Assembly (NCBI GenBank): GCA_013297745.1
Contig: JAAFIM010000009.1
Coordinates: 18,479 to 82,478 of the forward strand
Source: Chitinophagales bacterium
Lineage (GTDB): Bacteria; Bacteroidota; Bacteroidia; Chitinophagales; Saprospiraceae
Length of the DNA stretch: 64,000 nucleotides
Direction of reading: 5' to 3'
How positions within the stretch are numbered: position 1 is the first letter of the stretch; each line of letters starts with the position of its first letter. Below the pieces are notes generated by a model. That model made no database searches and was not told where the DNA came from. It worked only from the letters and a program-made list of their open reading frames with translations. Of the stretch, positions 15,662 to 24,643 are shown one piece after another. The translations under genes and the position numbers were made by a program.

Positions 15662-16675
15662 ATGAAAACAATTTTTTTGACGGGCGCGAGCGGTTTTGTG
15701 GGTGCGTATTTATTAAAACTATTGGTAGAAAAAGGCTATCAAGTGCGAGCTTTGCGCCGAAAAAACAGTAATTTATTACTAACAGAAGCTTTTCACGACA
15801 AAGTAGAATGGATTACGGGCGATATTAACGATGTGGATTTGCTGGACGATGCGCTACAGGGCGTAGATGAAGTTTATCACTCGGCTGCTTTGGTTTCTTT
15901 CCACGCACAAGACGCAGCGCAAATGTTGATAACCAACGCAGAAGGCACAGCCAATTTGGTCAATGCAGCTTTGGACGCTTCAGTCAAAAAATTTTTACAC
16001 GTGAGTTCTATAGCCGCTTTGGGGCGCAAAAAACACCAAAATCATTATACCGAAACCGCTCAATGGGAAAATAGTCCGCTAAATACGCATTATGCCATTT
16101 CCAAATTTAAAGCCGAGTGTGAAGTTTGGCGCGGGATAGAAGAGGGGCTTAATGCGGTGATTATCAACCCGTCTATGATTTTGGGTGCTGGTTTTTGGCA
16201 ACAAGGCACGGGACAATTTTTTCATCTGGTCGCTAATCGGATGTATTTTCACCCGCGCGGCGCAACCGCTTTTGTGGATGTGCGCGATGTGGCTGAAGCT
16301 GCTTATCAACTGATGCAAAGTCCAATTCAAGCCCAACGGTTTATTTTGGGACACCACAATATAGCCTATAAAGATTTTTTTGCACAAATAGCCGCCGCTC
16401 TCCATTGCGCGCCGCCTTCGCGCCCTTTGCCCGATTGGTTGGGGGAAATTGCTTGGCGGGCTGATTATTTGAAATCCAAATTTTTTGGCAAAAAGCCCGT
16501 GCTTACGCGCGAATTGGTGCAAAATACCCGCAATAGTTTTACCTATTCGAGCGAGGCGATTATTAAAGCTATAGATTTTAAATTTCGTCCGTTGGAACAA
16601 ACCATAAAAGAAACAGCAGCAGCTTATCGCCAATCGCAAAAAGATAATATCGGTTATGCGATGCTGGATTTCTAA
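15662..16675 (+). CDS. NAD-dependent epimerase/dehydratase (extended SDR)
   Basis: 337 residues, starting at the ATG of MKTIFLTGASGFVGAYLLK; the Gly-rich TGASGFVG is the Rossmann NAD(P) motif at about 8-15. The active-site triad is visible: Ser in HVSSIAALG (about 121-122) and YAISK (about 146-150, YxxxK). INPSMILG at about 173-180 is typical of the dihydroflavonol-4-reductase-like branch. The substrate could be a steroid, flavonoid-like molecule or sugar nucleotide; motifs do not settle it. A GbsR-type regulator starts 49 nt downstream in the same direction and may be in the same transcript. Confidence 0.88.
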   Translation: MKTIFLTGASGFVGAYLLKLLVEKGYQVRALRRKNSNLLLTEAFHDKVEWITGDINDVDLLDDALQGVDEVYHSAALVSFHAQDAAQMLITNAEGTANLVNAALDASVKKFLHVSSIAALGRKKHQNHYTETAQWENSPLNTHYAISKFKAECEVWRGIEEGLNAVIINPSMILGAGFWQQGTGQFFHLVANRMYFHPRGATAFVDVRDVAEAAYQLMQSPIQAQRFILGHHNIAYKDFFAQIAAALHCAPPSRPLPDWLGEIAWRADYLKSKFFGKKPVLTRELVQNTRNSFTYSSEAIIKAIDFKFRPLEQTIKETAAAYRQSQKDNIGYAMLDF

Positions 16676-16723
16676 CCAATTTTATAAAAACAAGCTATTC
16701 ATTAAATATACTTTTTCCAAATT

Positions 16724-17221
16724 ATGCAGCTCAATGAAGCCAAACAAAAATTTATAGCCGCTTGGGGTGCTTTTGGCTCCAATTGGGGTATCAACCGAAC
16801 TATGGCGCAAGTTCACGCGTTGCTGTTGTGTTCGCCTACCGAACTATCAGCAGAACAGGTGATGGAACAATTAGAAATTTCGCGCGGCAACGCTAATATC
16901 AACTTACGCGCCTTGATAGATATTGGTTTAGTTCATAAAAAACTCAAAACGGGCGACCGCCGCGAGTACTTTTTTGCGGAAAAAAATATGTTGAAAGTTG
17001 TTCGCCAAATTATACAACATCGCAAACGCAAAGAGTTGGAACCGCTTTTAGAAATGCTCGAAGGGGTCAAAGGTATCACCGAAAAAGGCAGCGAAACGGA
17101 CGCTTTTATCGGCACAATAGACGATATTCAATTATTCGCACAAAAAACGGATAAATTATTAGATATTATGCTGGAGGCTGATGCCGAATGGTTGTTGAAT
17201 AATTTTCTGCGGTTTAAATAG
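16724..17221 (+). CDS. GbsR/MarR family winged-helix regulator
   Basis: 165 residues. The GbsR pattern is clear: FGSNWGINRTMAQVHALLLCSPTELSAEQVMEQLEISRGNANINLRAL is a winged HTH at about 16-65, followed by GLVHKKLKTGDRREYFFAEKN (the wing) and a C-terminal helical dimer arm. In other bacteria GbsR relatives control glycine-betaine synthesis or, in Bacteroidota, unrelated envelope genes. The only neighbour in the same direction is the SDR gene. A strong bidirectional terminator follows. Confidence 0.85.
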   Translation: MQLNEAKQKFIAAWGAFGSNWGINRTMAQVHALLLCSPTELSAEQVMEQLEISRGNANINLRALIDIGLVHKKLKTGDRREYFFAEKNMLKVVRQIIQHRKRKELEPLLEMLEGVKGITEKGSETDAFIGTIDDIQLFAQKTDKLLDIMLEADAEWLLNNFLRFK

Positions 17222-17234
17222 AAATTTTGCTAAT

Positions 17235-17273
17235 AAAAAAAAGCCCTTTACCGATTTGGTAAGGGCTTTTTTC
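17235..17273. terminator. Bidirectional terminator between GbsR gene and valS
   Basis: AAGCCCTTTACC / GGTAAGGGCTT with A and T tracts on both sides. Confidence 0.8.
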
Positions 17274-17274
17274 G

Positions 17275-20001
17275 TTAATTTAGTTTGGCTAAACTATCTT
17301 CTAATAAATTGATTTTCAATAAATTGTCAGCTAATTTGCGACGCTCAAATTCTACAACTTCGGGTTTGGCATTTTGTACAAATTTATCATTAGATAATTT
17401 TTTCTCAATAGTAGCCACAAAACCGCGCACATATTCCAACTCCTTGGCTAATTTGCTGCGTTCTTCCTCTATGTTGATGGTTTTTTGCAAAACTACAGCG
17501 AATTGCATCGCGCCAGCTAAGAAAGAAACCGTAGAAGGTTGTTCTTGGTTGGATAATTCCAAACTTTCAAAAAATCCTAGTTTTATCAAAGCCTCTTTTG
17601 CTCCAACCAAACTCAACAATTGGTTAGTTTCTGCACTTTCTTTGCCTACAATTTTTAGCAACTGTTTGGGCGAAAGTTGGTTTTGATTGCGAACCTCGCG
17701 CACGCCGATAATGATTTGTTGTAGTTGTTGGATTTGCTCCAAAAGTTGATTATCAAAAGTTCCCGCTTTTGGCCAACTGCTTAAAATACAGTCTGTTTCG
17801 TTGGGGTTTTCTTTGAGTGCAGCCCAAAGTTCTTCAGTAATAAAGGGCATAAATGGATGCAATAAAGTCAGCATTTTTTTGAAAATTGCTAAACTAAAAT
17901 CATAAGTCGCTTTATCCATTGGGCTTTGATAAGCGGGTTTTATCCATTCCAAATACCAAGAGCAAAAATCGTCCCAAATGAAATTGTACAAAGTCATCAA
18001 GGCTTCAGATAAGCGATATTGGGCAAAACTTTGGTCTATAGAAACGATAGTTTTTTGCAATAAATTATCCAACCAGCGCATAGCGAGTTGATTGGTTTGA
18101 GGAGTTGGCGTTCCTGTAGTTTCGCAGCCTTTGAGCATACGCAAAGCATTCCACAATTTATTGGTAAAATTACGCCCTATTTCGCAAACCTTGCTTTCGT
18201 TTTTGATTTTGGTAGATTTTAATTTCGGGTCGCCGTCAAAATCTGCGTCAAAAATAACATCATTGCCCACAGAAGAACAGGACAACATACCAAAACGAAC
18301 CCCATCCGCGCTGTATTTTTCTATCAAAACCAAACTATCAGGAGAGTTGCCCAAGTTTTTGGACATTTTACGGCCTAATTTATCGCGTACCATTCCTGTA
18401 AAATAAACGTCTTTGAACGGGAAAACGCCTTTTTGTTTGGCCAATTCTTCGCCCAACAAATCTCCAGCCCATTCGTAACCAGCCATTATCATCCGCGCTA
18501 CCCAGAAAAACATAATATCCCAGCCCGTAATCAACACATTGGTAGGGTAGTAGTAGCGGAAATCGGTTTTGTCGCCGTCTTTTTCAAACGCATCAAATAC
18601 AGACAAAGGCCACAACCAAGACGAAAACCAAGTATCTACTACATCTTCATCTTGTTTCAAATCAGCGAGTTGGTAAGTTCCACCGTTGGCGTTGAGTTCA
18701 GCTAAAGCTTCTTCTTTGCTATTGGCTACAGCTACTTTGCCGTCGGGCGTGTAGTAGGCGGGAATTTGTTGTCCCCACCACAATTGGCGAGAAATACACC
18801 AATCGCGTACATTTTCGGGCTGCAACCAAGAGCGGTACATATTCAAAAAGTCTTTTGGCAAGAAATTAACTTCGCCATTTTCTACAGCAGCCAAAGCAGA
18901 AGCAGCGAATTTATCCATTTTCAAAAACCATTGTTCAGTCAAACGCGGTTCTATAATGGATTTATTCCGTTCAGAACGGCCAACTTTATTCAAATGCTCT
19001 TCAGTTTTTGCCAAAAAACCTGCGGCTTCCAAATCTTTGGCTATAATTTTTCGTACAATAAAGCGGTCTTTGCCAACATAAAGCTGCGCTTTTTCGTTTA
19101 AAGTGCCGTCTTCATTCAATATATCTATAACTTCCAAATTGTGGCGGCGGCCAACTTCAAAGTCGTTGAGGTCGTGAGCTGGGGTAATTTTGAGCGCGCC
19201 CGTCCCAAAATCCATTTTTACATAACTATCTGCTATAATCGGAATGGCTTTGCCCAACAGGGGAATTTTAACCATTTTGCCAACCAAATGCGTATAACGC
19301 TCATCTTTGGGATTAATGGCTATGGCTACGTCTGCCATTATCGTTTCGGGGCGAGTAGTCGCTATAGTAATGTGTCCGTCTCCCTCTGCGAAAGGATAAT
19401 TGATAAAAAATAGTTTGGAAGTTTCTTCCGAGTGGATAACCTCTTCGTTGCCCAAAGCTGTTTTTACCTCGCAATCCCAATTGCACATACGCAAGCCTTT
19501 ATAAATATAACCTTTGCGGTACAAATCCACAAAAGACCAAGTTACGGCGTTGGATAGTTTGTCTTCCATCGTAAAACGGGTGCGTTCCCAATCGCAAGAC
19601 GCGCCCATTAGCTTGAGTTGTTCTATGATTATACCGCCATATTTTTCTTTCCAAGCAAAAGCGTGTTTCAAAAACTCTTCGCGGCTAATATCGCTTTTTT
19701 TGATACCTTGAGATTTGAGCAAATCAATAACTTTATTCTCTGTGGCTATAGAAGCGTGGTCTGTACCTGGCACCCAGCAAGCGTTTTTGCCGTCCAAACG
19801 CGCTTTGCGTATCAATACGTCGTGAATGGTGATATTCAATAAATGCCCCATATGCAAAACGCCTGTTACGTTGGGCGGAGGCAATACTATAGTATAAGGT
19901 TCTTTTTCGTTGGGCGTAGAGTGGAAATAGCCCTTTTCTTGCCAATGTTTATACCATTTGGCTTCTGTTTCGGCTGCATTATAGCGGGTCGATAGTTCCA
20001 T
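17275..20001 (-). CDS. valS: Valine--tRNA ligase
   Basis: 908 residues, normal ValRS size. Class I motifs are present: PPPNVTGVLHMGH (HIGH-type, HMGH at about 50-53) and KMSK in LGRKMSKNLGNSP (about 540-552), where the usual fifth Ser of KMSKS is Asn. The editing domain (ATTRPETIMADVAIAI) lies at about 212-227, and the C-terminal coiled-coil arm (about 845-908) is rich in Lys and Glu. It charges tRNA-Val in the cytoplasm. Divergent from a lipoprotein gene, with promoters back to back. Confidence 0.97.
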   Translation of the reverse strand: MELSTRYNAAETEAKWYKHWQEKGYFHSTPNEKEPYTIVLPPPNVTGVLHMGHLLNITIHDVLIRKARLDGKNACWVPGTDHASIATENKVIDLLKSQGIKKSDISREEFLKHAFAWKEKYGGIIIEQLKLMGASCDWERTRFTMEDKLSNAVTWSFVDLYRKGYIYKGLRMCNWDCEVKTALGNEEVIHSEETSKLFFINYPFAEGDGHITIATTRPETIMADVAIAINPKDERYTHLVGKMVKIPLLGKAIPIIADSYVKMDFGTGALKITPAHDLNDFEVGRRHNLEVIDILNEDGTLNEKAQLYVGKDRFIVRKIIAKDLEAAGFLAKTEEHLNKVGRSERNKSIIEPRLTEQWFLKMDKFAASALAAVENGEVNFLPKDFLNMYRSWLQPENVRDWCISRQLWWGQQIPAYYTPDGKVAVANSKEEALAELNANGGTYQLADLKQDEDVVDTWFSSWLWPLSVFDAFEKDGDKTDFRYYYPTNVLITGWDIMFFWVARMIMAGYEWAGDLLGEELAKQKGVFPFKDVYFTGMVRDKLGRKMSKNLGNSPDSLVLIEKYSADGVRFGMLSCSSVGNDVIFDADFDGDPKLKSTKIKNESKVCEIGRNFTNKLWNALRMLKGCETTGTPTPQTNQLAMRWLDNLLQKTIVSIDQSFAQYRLSEALMTLYNFIWDDFCSWYLEWIKPAYQSPMDKATYDFSLAIFKKMLTLLHPFMPFITEELWAALKENPNETDCILSSWPKAGTFDNQLLEQIQQLQQIIIGVREVRNQNQLSPKQLLKIVGKESAETNQLLSLVGAKEALIKLGFFESLELSNQEQPSTVSFLAGAMQFAVVLQKTINIEEERSKLAKELEYVRGFVATIEKKLSNDKFVQNAKPEVVEFERRKLADNLLKINLLEDSLAKLN

Positions 20002-20053
20002 ACGATTAGATAATTTGATAAGGTTTTTTAATTTTTTTTGTATAAATAAGCCG

Positions 20054-20061
20054 CAAATGTA
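20054..20061 (-). promoter_or_regulatory. -7 box of valS promoter
   Basis: TACATTTG on the minus strand, 53 nt upstream of the valS start; ten bases separate it from the divergent box at 20072. Confidence 0.55.
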
Positions 20062-20071
20062 GGGTTTTTTT

Positions 20072-20079
20072 TACCTTTG
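20072..20079 (+). promoter_or_regulatory. -7 box of the lipoprotein gene
   Basis: TACCTTTG followed by CAG, 55 nt upstream of the chosen start at 20134; it supports that start over the earlier in-frame ATG at 20077, which would coincide with the box. Confidence 0.6.
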
Positions 20080-20133
20080 CAGCCCAATCATCTTATTTTT
20101 AAACATTTTACGCTGTATTTTAAGCCTTTTTTT

Positions 20134-20652
20134 ATGAACAAAATTCTTTTTATTGGTTTTTTCTTAATGGTATCTATGTTTTATGCCTGCCAAGCAGATA
20201 AACCCAATAGCAATGCCGCCATACCAGAACCACCTTTTGAGCTAAAAATAGAACAAACTTTAGATTTGAAAAGTTATAATCTACCTTTTTCTATAAAAGT
20301 TCCCGCCAACGCCAAAGTAGAAGCCAAAAAAGGCTTTACACCCGAATATGTAATAGCTACCAGAGGTTATTATTTACAGATTATGCCTGTCAATTTGGGA
20401 ACTTCCAATCGCAAAAAAATTAAGGACGAATCTCTAAAAGAAATAGAAGCCCGCCCCGAATTTTCTAAAGTTATACTTAATGATAGCTTTGGGTTTGTGT
20501 ATGAAACCAAATGGGAAAAATTGCCCAACGCGTATAATTTTAGGTATTTTTACACACAAGGCGAAACGTATTATGATTTCAGAAGTGCCAATAGTAGAGG
20601 AGTCAAACAAGACGAAGCTTTACTCATTTATAAAAATATCAAGCAAGAGTAG
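20134..20652 (+). CDS. Putative lipoprotein
   Basis: 172 residues. MNKILFIGFFLMVSMFYAC ends in a lipobox Cys19, so the protein is likely lipid-anchored. The mature part begins QADKPNSNAAIPEPP, a flexible linker, then a mixed alpha/beta region with LPFSIKVPANAKVEAKKG and a C-terminal YFYTQGETYYDFRSAN. No family was recognised. A secreted protein gene follows on the same strand after 75 nt with no strong terminator, so they may share a transcript. Confidence 0.72.
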   Translation: MNKILFIGFFLMVSMFYACQADKPNSNAAIPEPPFELKIEQTLDLKSYNLPFSIKVPANAKVEAKKGFTPEYVIATRGYYLQIMPVNLGTSNRKKIKDESLKEIEARPEFSKVILNDSFGFVYETKWEKLPNAYNFRYFYTQGETYYDFRSANSRGVKQDEALLIYKNIKQE

Positions 20653-20727
20653 AAATAGGCTTGTTACCCTATTTTTTTTTAACGTCCCAAGTGGCGATAT
20701 ATTTTTTTACAACAAAAAATCGTTAAT

Positions 20728-21531
20728 ATGAAAAAAAATAAAATTTTAGCATTTTGTTATTTCTTTTTGGGTTTCTTATCTTTGACCCAAGCGCAAACAG
20801 ATGCTGAAAAAGAAAACTTGAAAGGCGCGGTAAAAGAAACCACTGAATATATTATCGTTGAGGGCGAAGGCAAAAAATTAAACCGCAAAGCTTTATTTAG
20901 TACAAAAGGTGCGATTAAGGAAGAGCAAACTTATCATCCTGAAGGCAACCGCCGCCACGTGTATAATTACGACAAAGACGGTAAGTTGGCGACCAAGCAA
21001 AGTTTTGACCCAATGAATGTTTTGGTAGAACAATGGGACTGGAAGTACAACAGCAAAGGCCAATCTACAGGGCGAAGCAGCCAAACCAAAACTGAAAAAG
21101 GTATGCAGTTGGCGCGCATTTTTGAATGTAAATACAACAACGCTGGGCAATTGGAAGAGGAAAAAGAAATGGATAGCAAAAAGAAAGTTATTGGCACATT
21201 CAAATTTGAATACAACGAAAATGGCACTCTCAAAACGCTAACTGTAGTCGTTGGGCGAGTAGATTTTTTCTATAACGACAAAAAGCAGTTGTTGGAAACC
21301 AAATTTTATACAGAAGATGGCGAATACAACGCTCAAAAAACTTTTGCTTACGACGAGCAAGGCAACCAAAGCGAGTATTCAGAGTTGCAAGTGGGCGAAG
21401 AAAAACCTTATTCTGTAGAAAAAGATGTCTATCAATACGATGCCCAAAACAATTGGATTTTGCGCACAACTACCTATCTCAACGGCAAAACCCGCATAAT
21501 GAGCCGAGTGATAGAATACCACGAACAGTAA
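20728..21531 (+). CDS. Secreted protein with RHS/YD-like repeats
   Basis: 267 residues. MKKNKILAFCYFFLGFLSLTQAQ is a signal peptide. From about 60 the chain is built of short beta repeats, each with YD, YN or YNDKxxL patterns (YDKDGKLATKQSFD, YNSKGQSTGRSSQ, YNNAGQLEEEKEMD, YNENGTLKTLT, YNDKKQLLETK, YDEQGNQSEYSE, YDAQNNWILRTT), seven in all. This resembles the RHS/YD or MORN-like repeat modules of Bacteroidota surface proteins but without a toxin domain. Probably periplasmic or surface; binding role unknown. Confidence 0.8.
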   Translation: MKKNKILAFCYFFLGFLSLTQAQTDAEKENLKGAVKETTEYIIVEGEGKKLNRKALFSTKGAIKEEQTYHPEGNRRHVYNYDKDGKLATKQSFDPMNVLVEQWDWKYNSKGQSTGRSSQTKTEKGMQLARIFECKYNNAGQLEEEKEMDSKKKVIGTFKFEYNENGTLKTLTVVVGRVDFFYNDKKQLLETKFYTEDGEYNAQKTFAYDEQGNQSEYSELQVGEEKPYSVEKDVYQYDAQNNWILRTTTYLNGKTRIMSRVIEYHEQ

Positions 21532-21550
21532 AAATTAAATTATTGATTGC

Positions 21551-21582
21551 AAAAGTCTTCCCAATGGAAGGCTTTTTTTTAT
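21551..21582 (+). terminator. Terminator after the repeat protein
   Basis: AAGTCTTCC / GGAAGGCTT with a run of eight T. Confidence 0.7.
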
Positions 21583-21612
21583 CATTTTTTTTCTATTTTA
21601 TAGAAACAAAAC

Positions 21613-21620
21613 TATCTTTG
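21613..21620 (+). promoter_or_regulatory. -7 box of the enoyl-CoA hydratase gene
   Basis: TATCTTTG followed by CGC, 35 nt upstream of the ATG. Confidence 0.55.
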
Positions 21621-21654
21621 CGCTGTTTTTACCAAAAAAATTATTCAATCCGCA

Positions 21655-22440
21655 ATGAATCCATATCAAAACTTGCTCATCAGTGAGCTAAACGGTGTTT
21701 TGACCGTTACTATTAACCGCCCCGAAGCTCTAAATGCGCTCAATCAACAAACGATGCGCGATTTGGCTAATTTTTTTAGAGATGCTTTGCCCAATGTGGC
21801 GCAAATCAAAGGGGTAATTATCACAGGCGCAGGCGCGAAATCGTTTGTAGCTGGTGCTGATATTTCCGAATTTACCCAATTGGATGCTCAAGGCGCGCTA
21901 GAAATGGCACAAAATGGGCAAGATATTTTCTTTCAAATAGAGCGTTTTCCCCGCCCTGTGATTGCTGCTGTCAATGGTTTTGCCTTGGGCGGCGGTTGTG
22001 AGTTGGCTATGGCTTGTCATTTGCGGATAGCGGGCGAAAAAGCAAAATTTGGTCAGCCCGAAGTCAATTTGGGTATAATCCCCGGCTATGGCGGCACTCA
22101 ACGCCTTTGCCAATTGGTGGGCAAAGCCAAAGCGTTGGAGTTGATGATGACGGCCGATATGATAGGCGCAGAAGAAGCACACCGTTTGGGATTGGCCAAT
22201 CACGTCGTTGCAGCTGGCGAAGAAGTAGCCAAAGCTACAGAAATTATTGAAAAAATAGCCACTAAAGCTCCTTTGGCCATTAGCAAAGTGATAGAATGTG
22301 TAAATGCAAACTATCAAGATGGCAAAGATGGTTATCAAACCGAAATATCAGAATTTGCTTCTTGTGTGCGTACCAACGACTTCAAAGAGGGCGCAACTGC
22401 CTTTTTGGAGAAAAGAAAACCCGTTTTTAAAAATTTATAA
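21655..22440 (+). CDS. Enoyl-CoA hydratase/isomerase (crotonase family)
   Basis: 261 residues, typical for short-chain enoyl-CoA hydratase. The oxyanion-hole segments are GAGAKSFVAGADISEF (about 59-74) and GFALGGGCELAMACHLRIAG (about 105-124). QPEVNLGIIPGYGGTQRL (about 131-148) supplies the second of two catalytic Glu residues, with the first in GCELAMA. It hydrates 2-trans-enoyl-CoA in beta-oxidation or, in some Bacteroidota, acts in amino acid breakdown. It stands alone, bounded by terminators. Confidence 0.92.
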   Translation: MNPYQNLLISELNGVLTVTINRPEALNALNQQTMRDLANFFRDALPNVAQIKGVIITGAGAKSFVAGADISEFTQLDAQGALEMAQNGQDIFFQIERFPRPVIAAVNGFALGGGCELAMACHLRIAGEKAKFGQPEVNLGIIPGYGGTQRLCQLVGKAKALELMMTADMIGAEEAHRLGLANHVVAAGEEVAKATEIIEKIATKAPLAISKVIECVNANYQDGKDGYQTEISEFASCVRTNDFKEGATAFLEKRKPVFKNL

Positions 22441-22478
22441 TCGTTGGCTATCTGCATTGATATATTTGTACCAAAATA

Positions 22479-22515
22479 AAAAAGCCCTTACTATTGCAGT
22501 AAGGGCTTTTTTTAT
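22479..22515. terminator. Bidirectional terminator
   Basis: AAAAAAGCCCTTACT / AGTAAGGGCTTTTTT between the hydratase and the kinase gene; the kinase stop codon sits inside its right arm. Confidence 0.8.
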
Positions 22516-24047
22516 GCTGTAGTTTGCTCGCCAGGATATTGGAACGGAAAAAATAGGGTAAATGCGCTACCTTTGCCCAACTCACTTTTTACGGAGATAT
22601 GGCCGTAGTGGGCTTCTACAATCCCTTTGACATAACTCAATCCCAACCCAAAACCTTTGATATTGTGCAAGTTGCCTGTCGGTACGCGATAAAAAGTTTC
22701 AAAAATATGCTTTTGTCCCTCTTTGTTGATACCAGTTCCTTTGTCTTCAATAGTAATAAATATACCTTTTGCATCGTTATGGCTGCGCACGGTAATATCA
22801 GGACTTTGTGGCGAGTATTTGTTGGCATTGTCTAATAAATTAAGCACTGCGTTCAAAAAATGGGTTTCGTCAGCTTGTATATTGTGATTTTTAGCCTCCA
22901 AAAAAGTCTGTATTTTACCATCTCGTTTTTCTACTTGCAAAGACAAAGTATTGACAGCTTTATTTATAAATTCGTGAGCATCAAGATTTTGTATATTTAG
23001 TTTTAAATCATTTTTTTCCATACGCGCCATTTGCAGTACTTTTTCTACCTGATTATTCATACGGCTATTTTCTTCGCGTATGATATTGATAAAACGTTCC
23101 ATTTTGTCAATTTTTTGGCTGGCGTGCAAACCTTTAAGCATATCCGAAGCCAAAGAAATAGTAGCTATAGGCGTTTTGAACTCGTGGGTCATATTATTCA
23201 AAAAATCATTTTTCATTTCTGATACTTTTTTCTGATTTAGAATAATCTGAATGGTGTAAGCAAAACAAAAAATAATCGTGCTGGTGAATAAAATAGTCCC
23301 CAATAGGTAAAAAATAATGCTAGTCCATACAAAAGCTTTGCGGTGGGGAAAATCGACGTGTAAGGTAGCTAATATGTTTTGGGAGGTGGGAAACAATTGT
23401 GCTTGGTATGCGTAGTCTTTGGCGCAGTTGGGTAAAATTTTTGATTTTTCGCAATAAGATTTTTGAAAAATAAAAGCATTTTTTTTGTGCGAAAAAACGC
23501 CATAACTGTATTCGGTACTCAATCCTTTGGTGAGCAGTTCCGCTTTTAAAATATTCTCTAATAAAGTGAGGCTTACTCTTTTTTCTACAGGTATATCTTG
23601 CGCTATGCCGTGATGTACAAAAAATCGCTCAAAATGTATCTGAAAAGCCTCTTGGCTGCCTTTTTTCCAAGTGCGGCGGGATTCTTTGGCTATAAATTGT
23701 TCTTCTAGTCGCGGAAAATGTTGTTCGGCTGTCAGCATATCTGTATTGGAAGCCCGCACCGTATCGACCGACAAGTGGGTAGAAATTTCATCCACCAAAG
23801 CTATAGGCATAGACAAATTGTCGTTTTTTATGCTGGGTTTGGGTATATGATACCTTTTGCCGAGATGAGCGAGTTCTGCTTGTTCCAATTTGGCTACTGT
23901 TTGGGTCAAAGCTGCGTGTACATTGTGGTCAAAAGCTTCATAATTCAATCTTAGCCGCGACACTATAGAATAAATTTGCATAGATACAATACCTATTAAA
24001 GCAAATATCATCAACACAATAATTTTAATAAAGGCTTGTTTGGACAT
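22512..24047 (-). CDS. Membrane sensor histidine kinase
   Basis: 511 residues. Two membrane spans at about 7-27 and 240-268 bracket a periplasmic sensor of about 210 residues with two cysteines (SYCEKSKILPNCAKDY) that could be redox- or metal-linked. HisKA follows, with the phospho-acceptor His288 in NNMTHEFKTPIATISLASDML. The ATPase domain shows NLLDNANKYSP (N box), IEDKGTGI (G1), GFGLGLSYVKGIVEAHYG (G2) and GKGSAFTLFFPF. The matching OmpR-type regulator is not adjacent; the only candidate in the window is at 43.4 kb. This resembles the RprX branch of Bacteroidota kinases, but the pairing is unproven. Confidence 0.9.
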   Translation of the reverse strand: MSKQAFIKIIVLMIFALIGIVSMQIYSIVSRLRLNYEAFDHNVHAALTQTVAKLEQAELAHLGKRYHIPKPSIKNDNLSMPIALVDEISTHLSVDTVRASNTDMLTAEQHFPRLEEQFIAKESRRTWKKGSQEAFQIHFERFFVHHGIAQDIPVEKRVSLTLLENILKAELLTKGLSTEYSYGVFSHKKNAFIFQKSYCEKSKILPNCAKDYAYQAQLFPTSQNILATLHVDFPHRKAFVWTSIIFYLLGTILFTSTIIFCFAYTIQIILNQKKVSEMKNDFLNNMTHEFKTPIATISLASDMLKGLHASQKIDKMERFINIIREENSRMNNQVEKVLQMARMEKNDLKLNIQNLDAHEFINKAVNTLSLQVEKRDGKIQTFLEAKNHNIQADETHFLNAVLNLLDNANKYSPQSPDITVRSHNDAKGIFITIEDKGTGINKEGQKHIFETFYRVPTGNLHNIKGFGLGLSYVKGIVEAHYGHISVKSELGKGSAFTLFFPFQYPGEQTTA

Positions 24048-24088
24048 ATGATTTGATTTTTGAATGAAGCCTAAAGAAATATTTTTTG

Positions 24089-24096
24089 CAAAAATA
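24089..24096 (-). promoter_or_regulatory. -7 box of the histidine kinase gene
   Basis: TATTTTTG on the minus strand, 42 nt upstream of the start; divergent from the box at 24120. Confidence 0.45.
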
Positions 24097-24119
24097 GATA
24101 TTTTTTATAAAAAACTCCT

Positions 24120-24127
24120 TATGTTTG
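24120..24127 (+). promoter_or_regulatory. -7 box of the 24196 gene
   Basis: TATGTTTG followed by CAG, 69 nt upstream of the start of the small secreted protein. Confidence 0.5.
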
Positions 24128-24195
24128 CAGGCTGTTTAACAAATAATTAGCAATTTTTTATCTACATTTCAATTTTTTAAATTAACTCTTATACA

Positions 24196-24522
24196 ATGAA
24201 AAACATTTTGTTTGCTGGCTTGCTTGCTGCTTTAGCCGCCCCTACTTTTGCTCAAATTGCAAATACGCAGAAAAAAGTTGTTAAAATCACTTCAGAAACA
24301 GATTTGAAAAATTACGAAAAAAGTCAGCAAACAGCTGATAAATCTGCTCCCAATGCACAAATACCCAATAAAATAAACCATTCGGGCAAAGTTGCAGAAG
24401 AAGAATACACAGAAGAAGAGTTGCAAAAAATTTTGGAATGGTATGGGCGTTGTGCTGAAGAAAATCCGACCGCTTTCAGAAGTGCGAATAAAGATAAGTC
24501 GCCAAAAACTAACAAAAAATAA
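24196..24522 (+). CDS. Small secreted hypothetical protein
   Basis: 108 residues. MKNILFAGLLAALAAPTFAQ is a signal peptide. The mature part is hydrophilic and Lys/Glu-rich (KITSETDLKNYEKSQQTADK), with EEEYTEEELQKILEWYGRCAEENP at about 74-97, a likely amphipathic helix with a single Cys. No family recognised. It is divergent from the kinase gene, so a link to the signal sensed by that kinase is possible but only positional. Confidence 0.68.
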   Translation: MKNILFAGLLAALAAPTFAQIANTQKKVVKITSETDLKNYEKSQQTADKSAPNAQIPNKINHSGKVAEEEYTEEELQKILEWYGRCAEENPTAFRSANKDKSPKTNKK

Positions 24523-24526
24523 TTTT

Positions 24527-24560
24527 AATACCTTTAGTGATGGCTAAAGGTATTTTTTTT
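24527..24560 (+). terminator. Terminator after the 24196 gene
   Basis: AATACCTTTAG / CTAAAGGTATT followed by TTTTTT. Confidence 0.75.
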
Positions 24561-24603
24561 ATAAATTTTTATTAAATAATAGTGCTATTGTTAAAACAAT
24601 AAT

Positions 24604-24611
24604 TATCTTTG
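24604..24611 (+). promoter_or_regulatory. -7 box of the TonB receptor gene
   Basis: TATCTTTG, 33 nt upstream of the ATG. Confidence 0.55.
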
Positions 24612-24643
24612 CAATCTAATTTATTTATAAAATTTTTTTTGCG

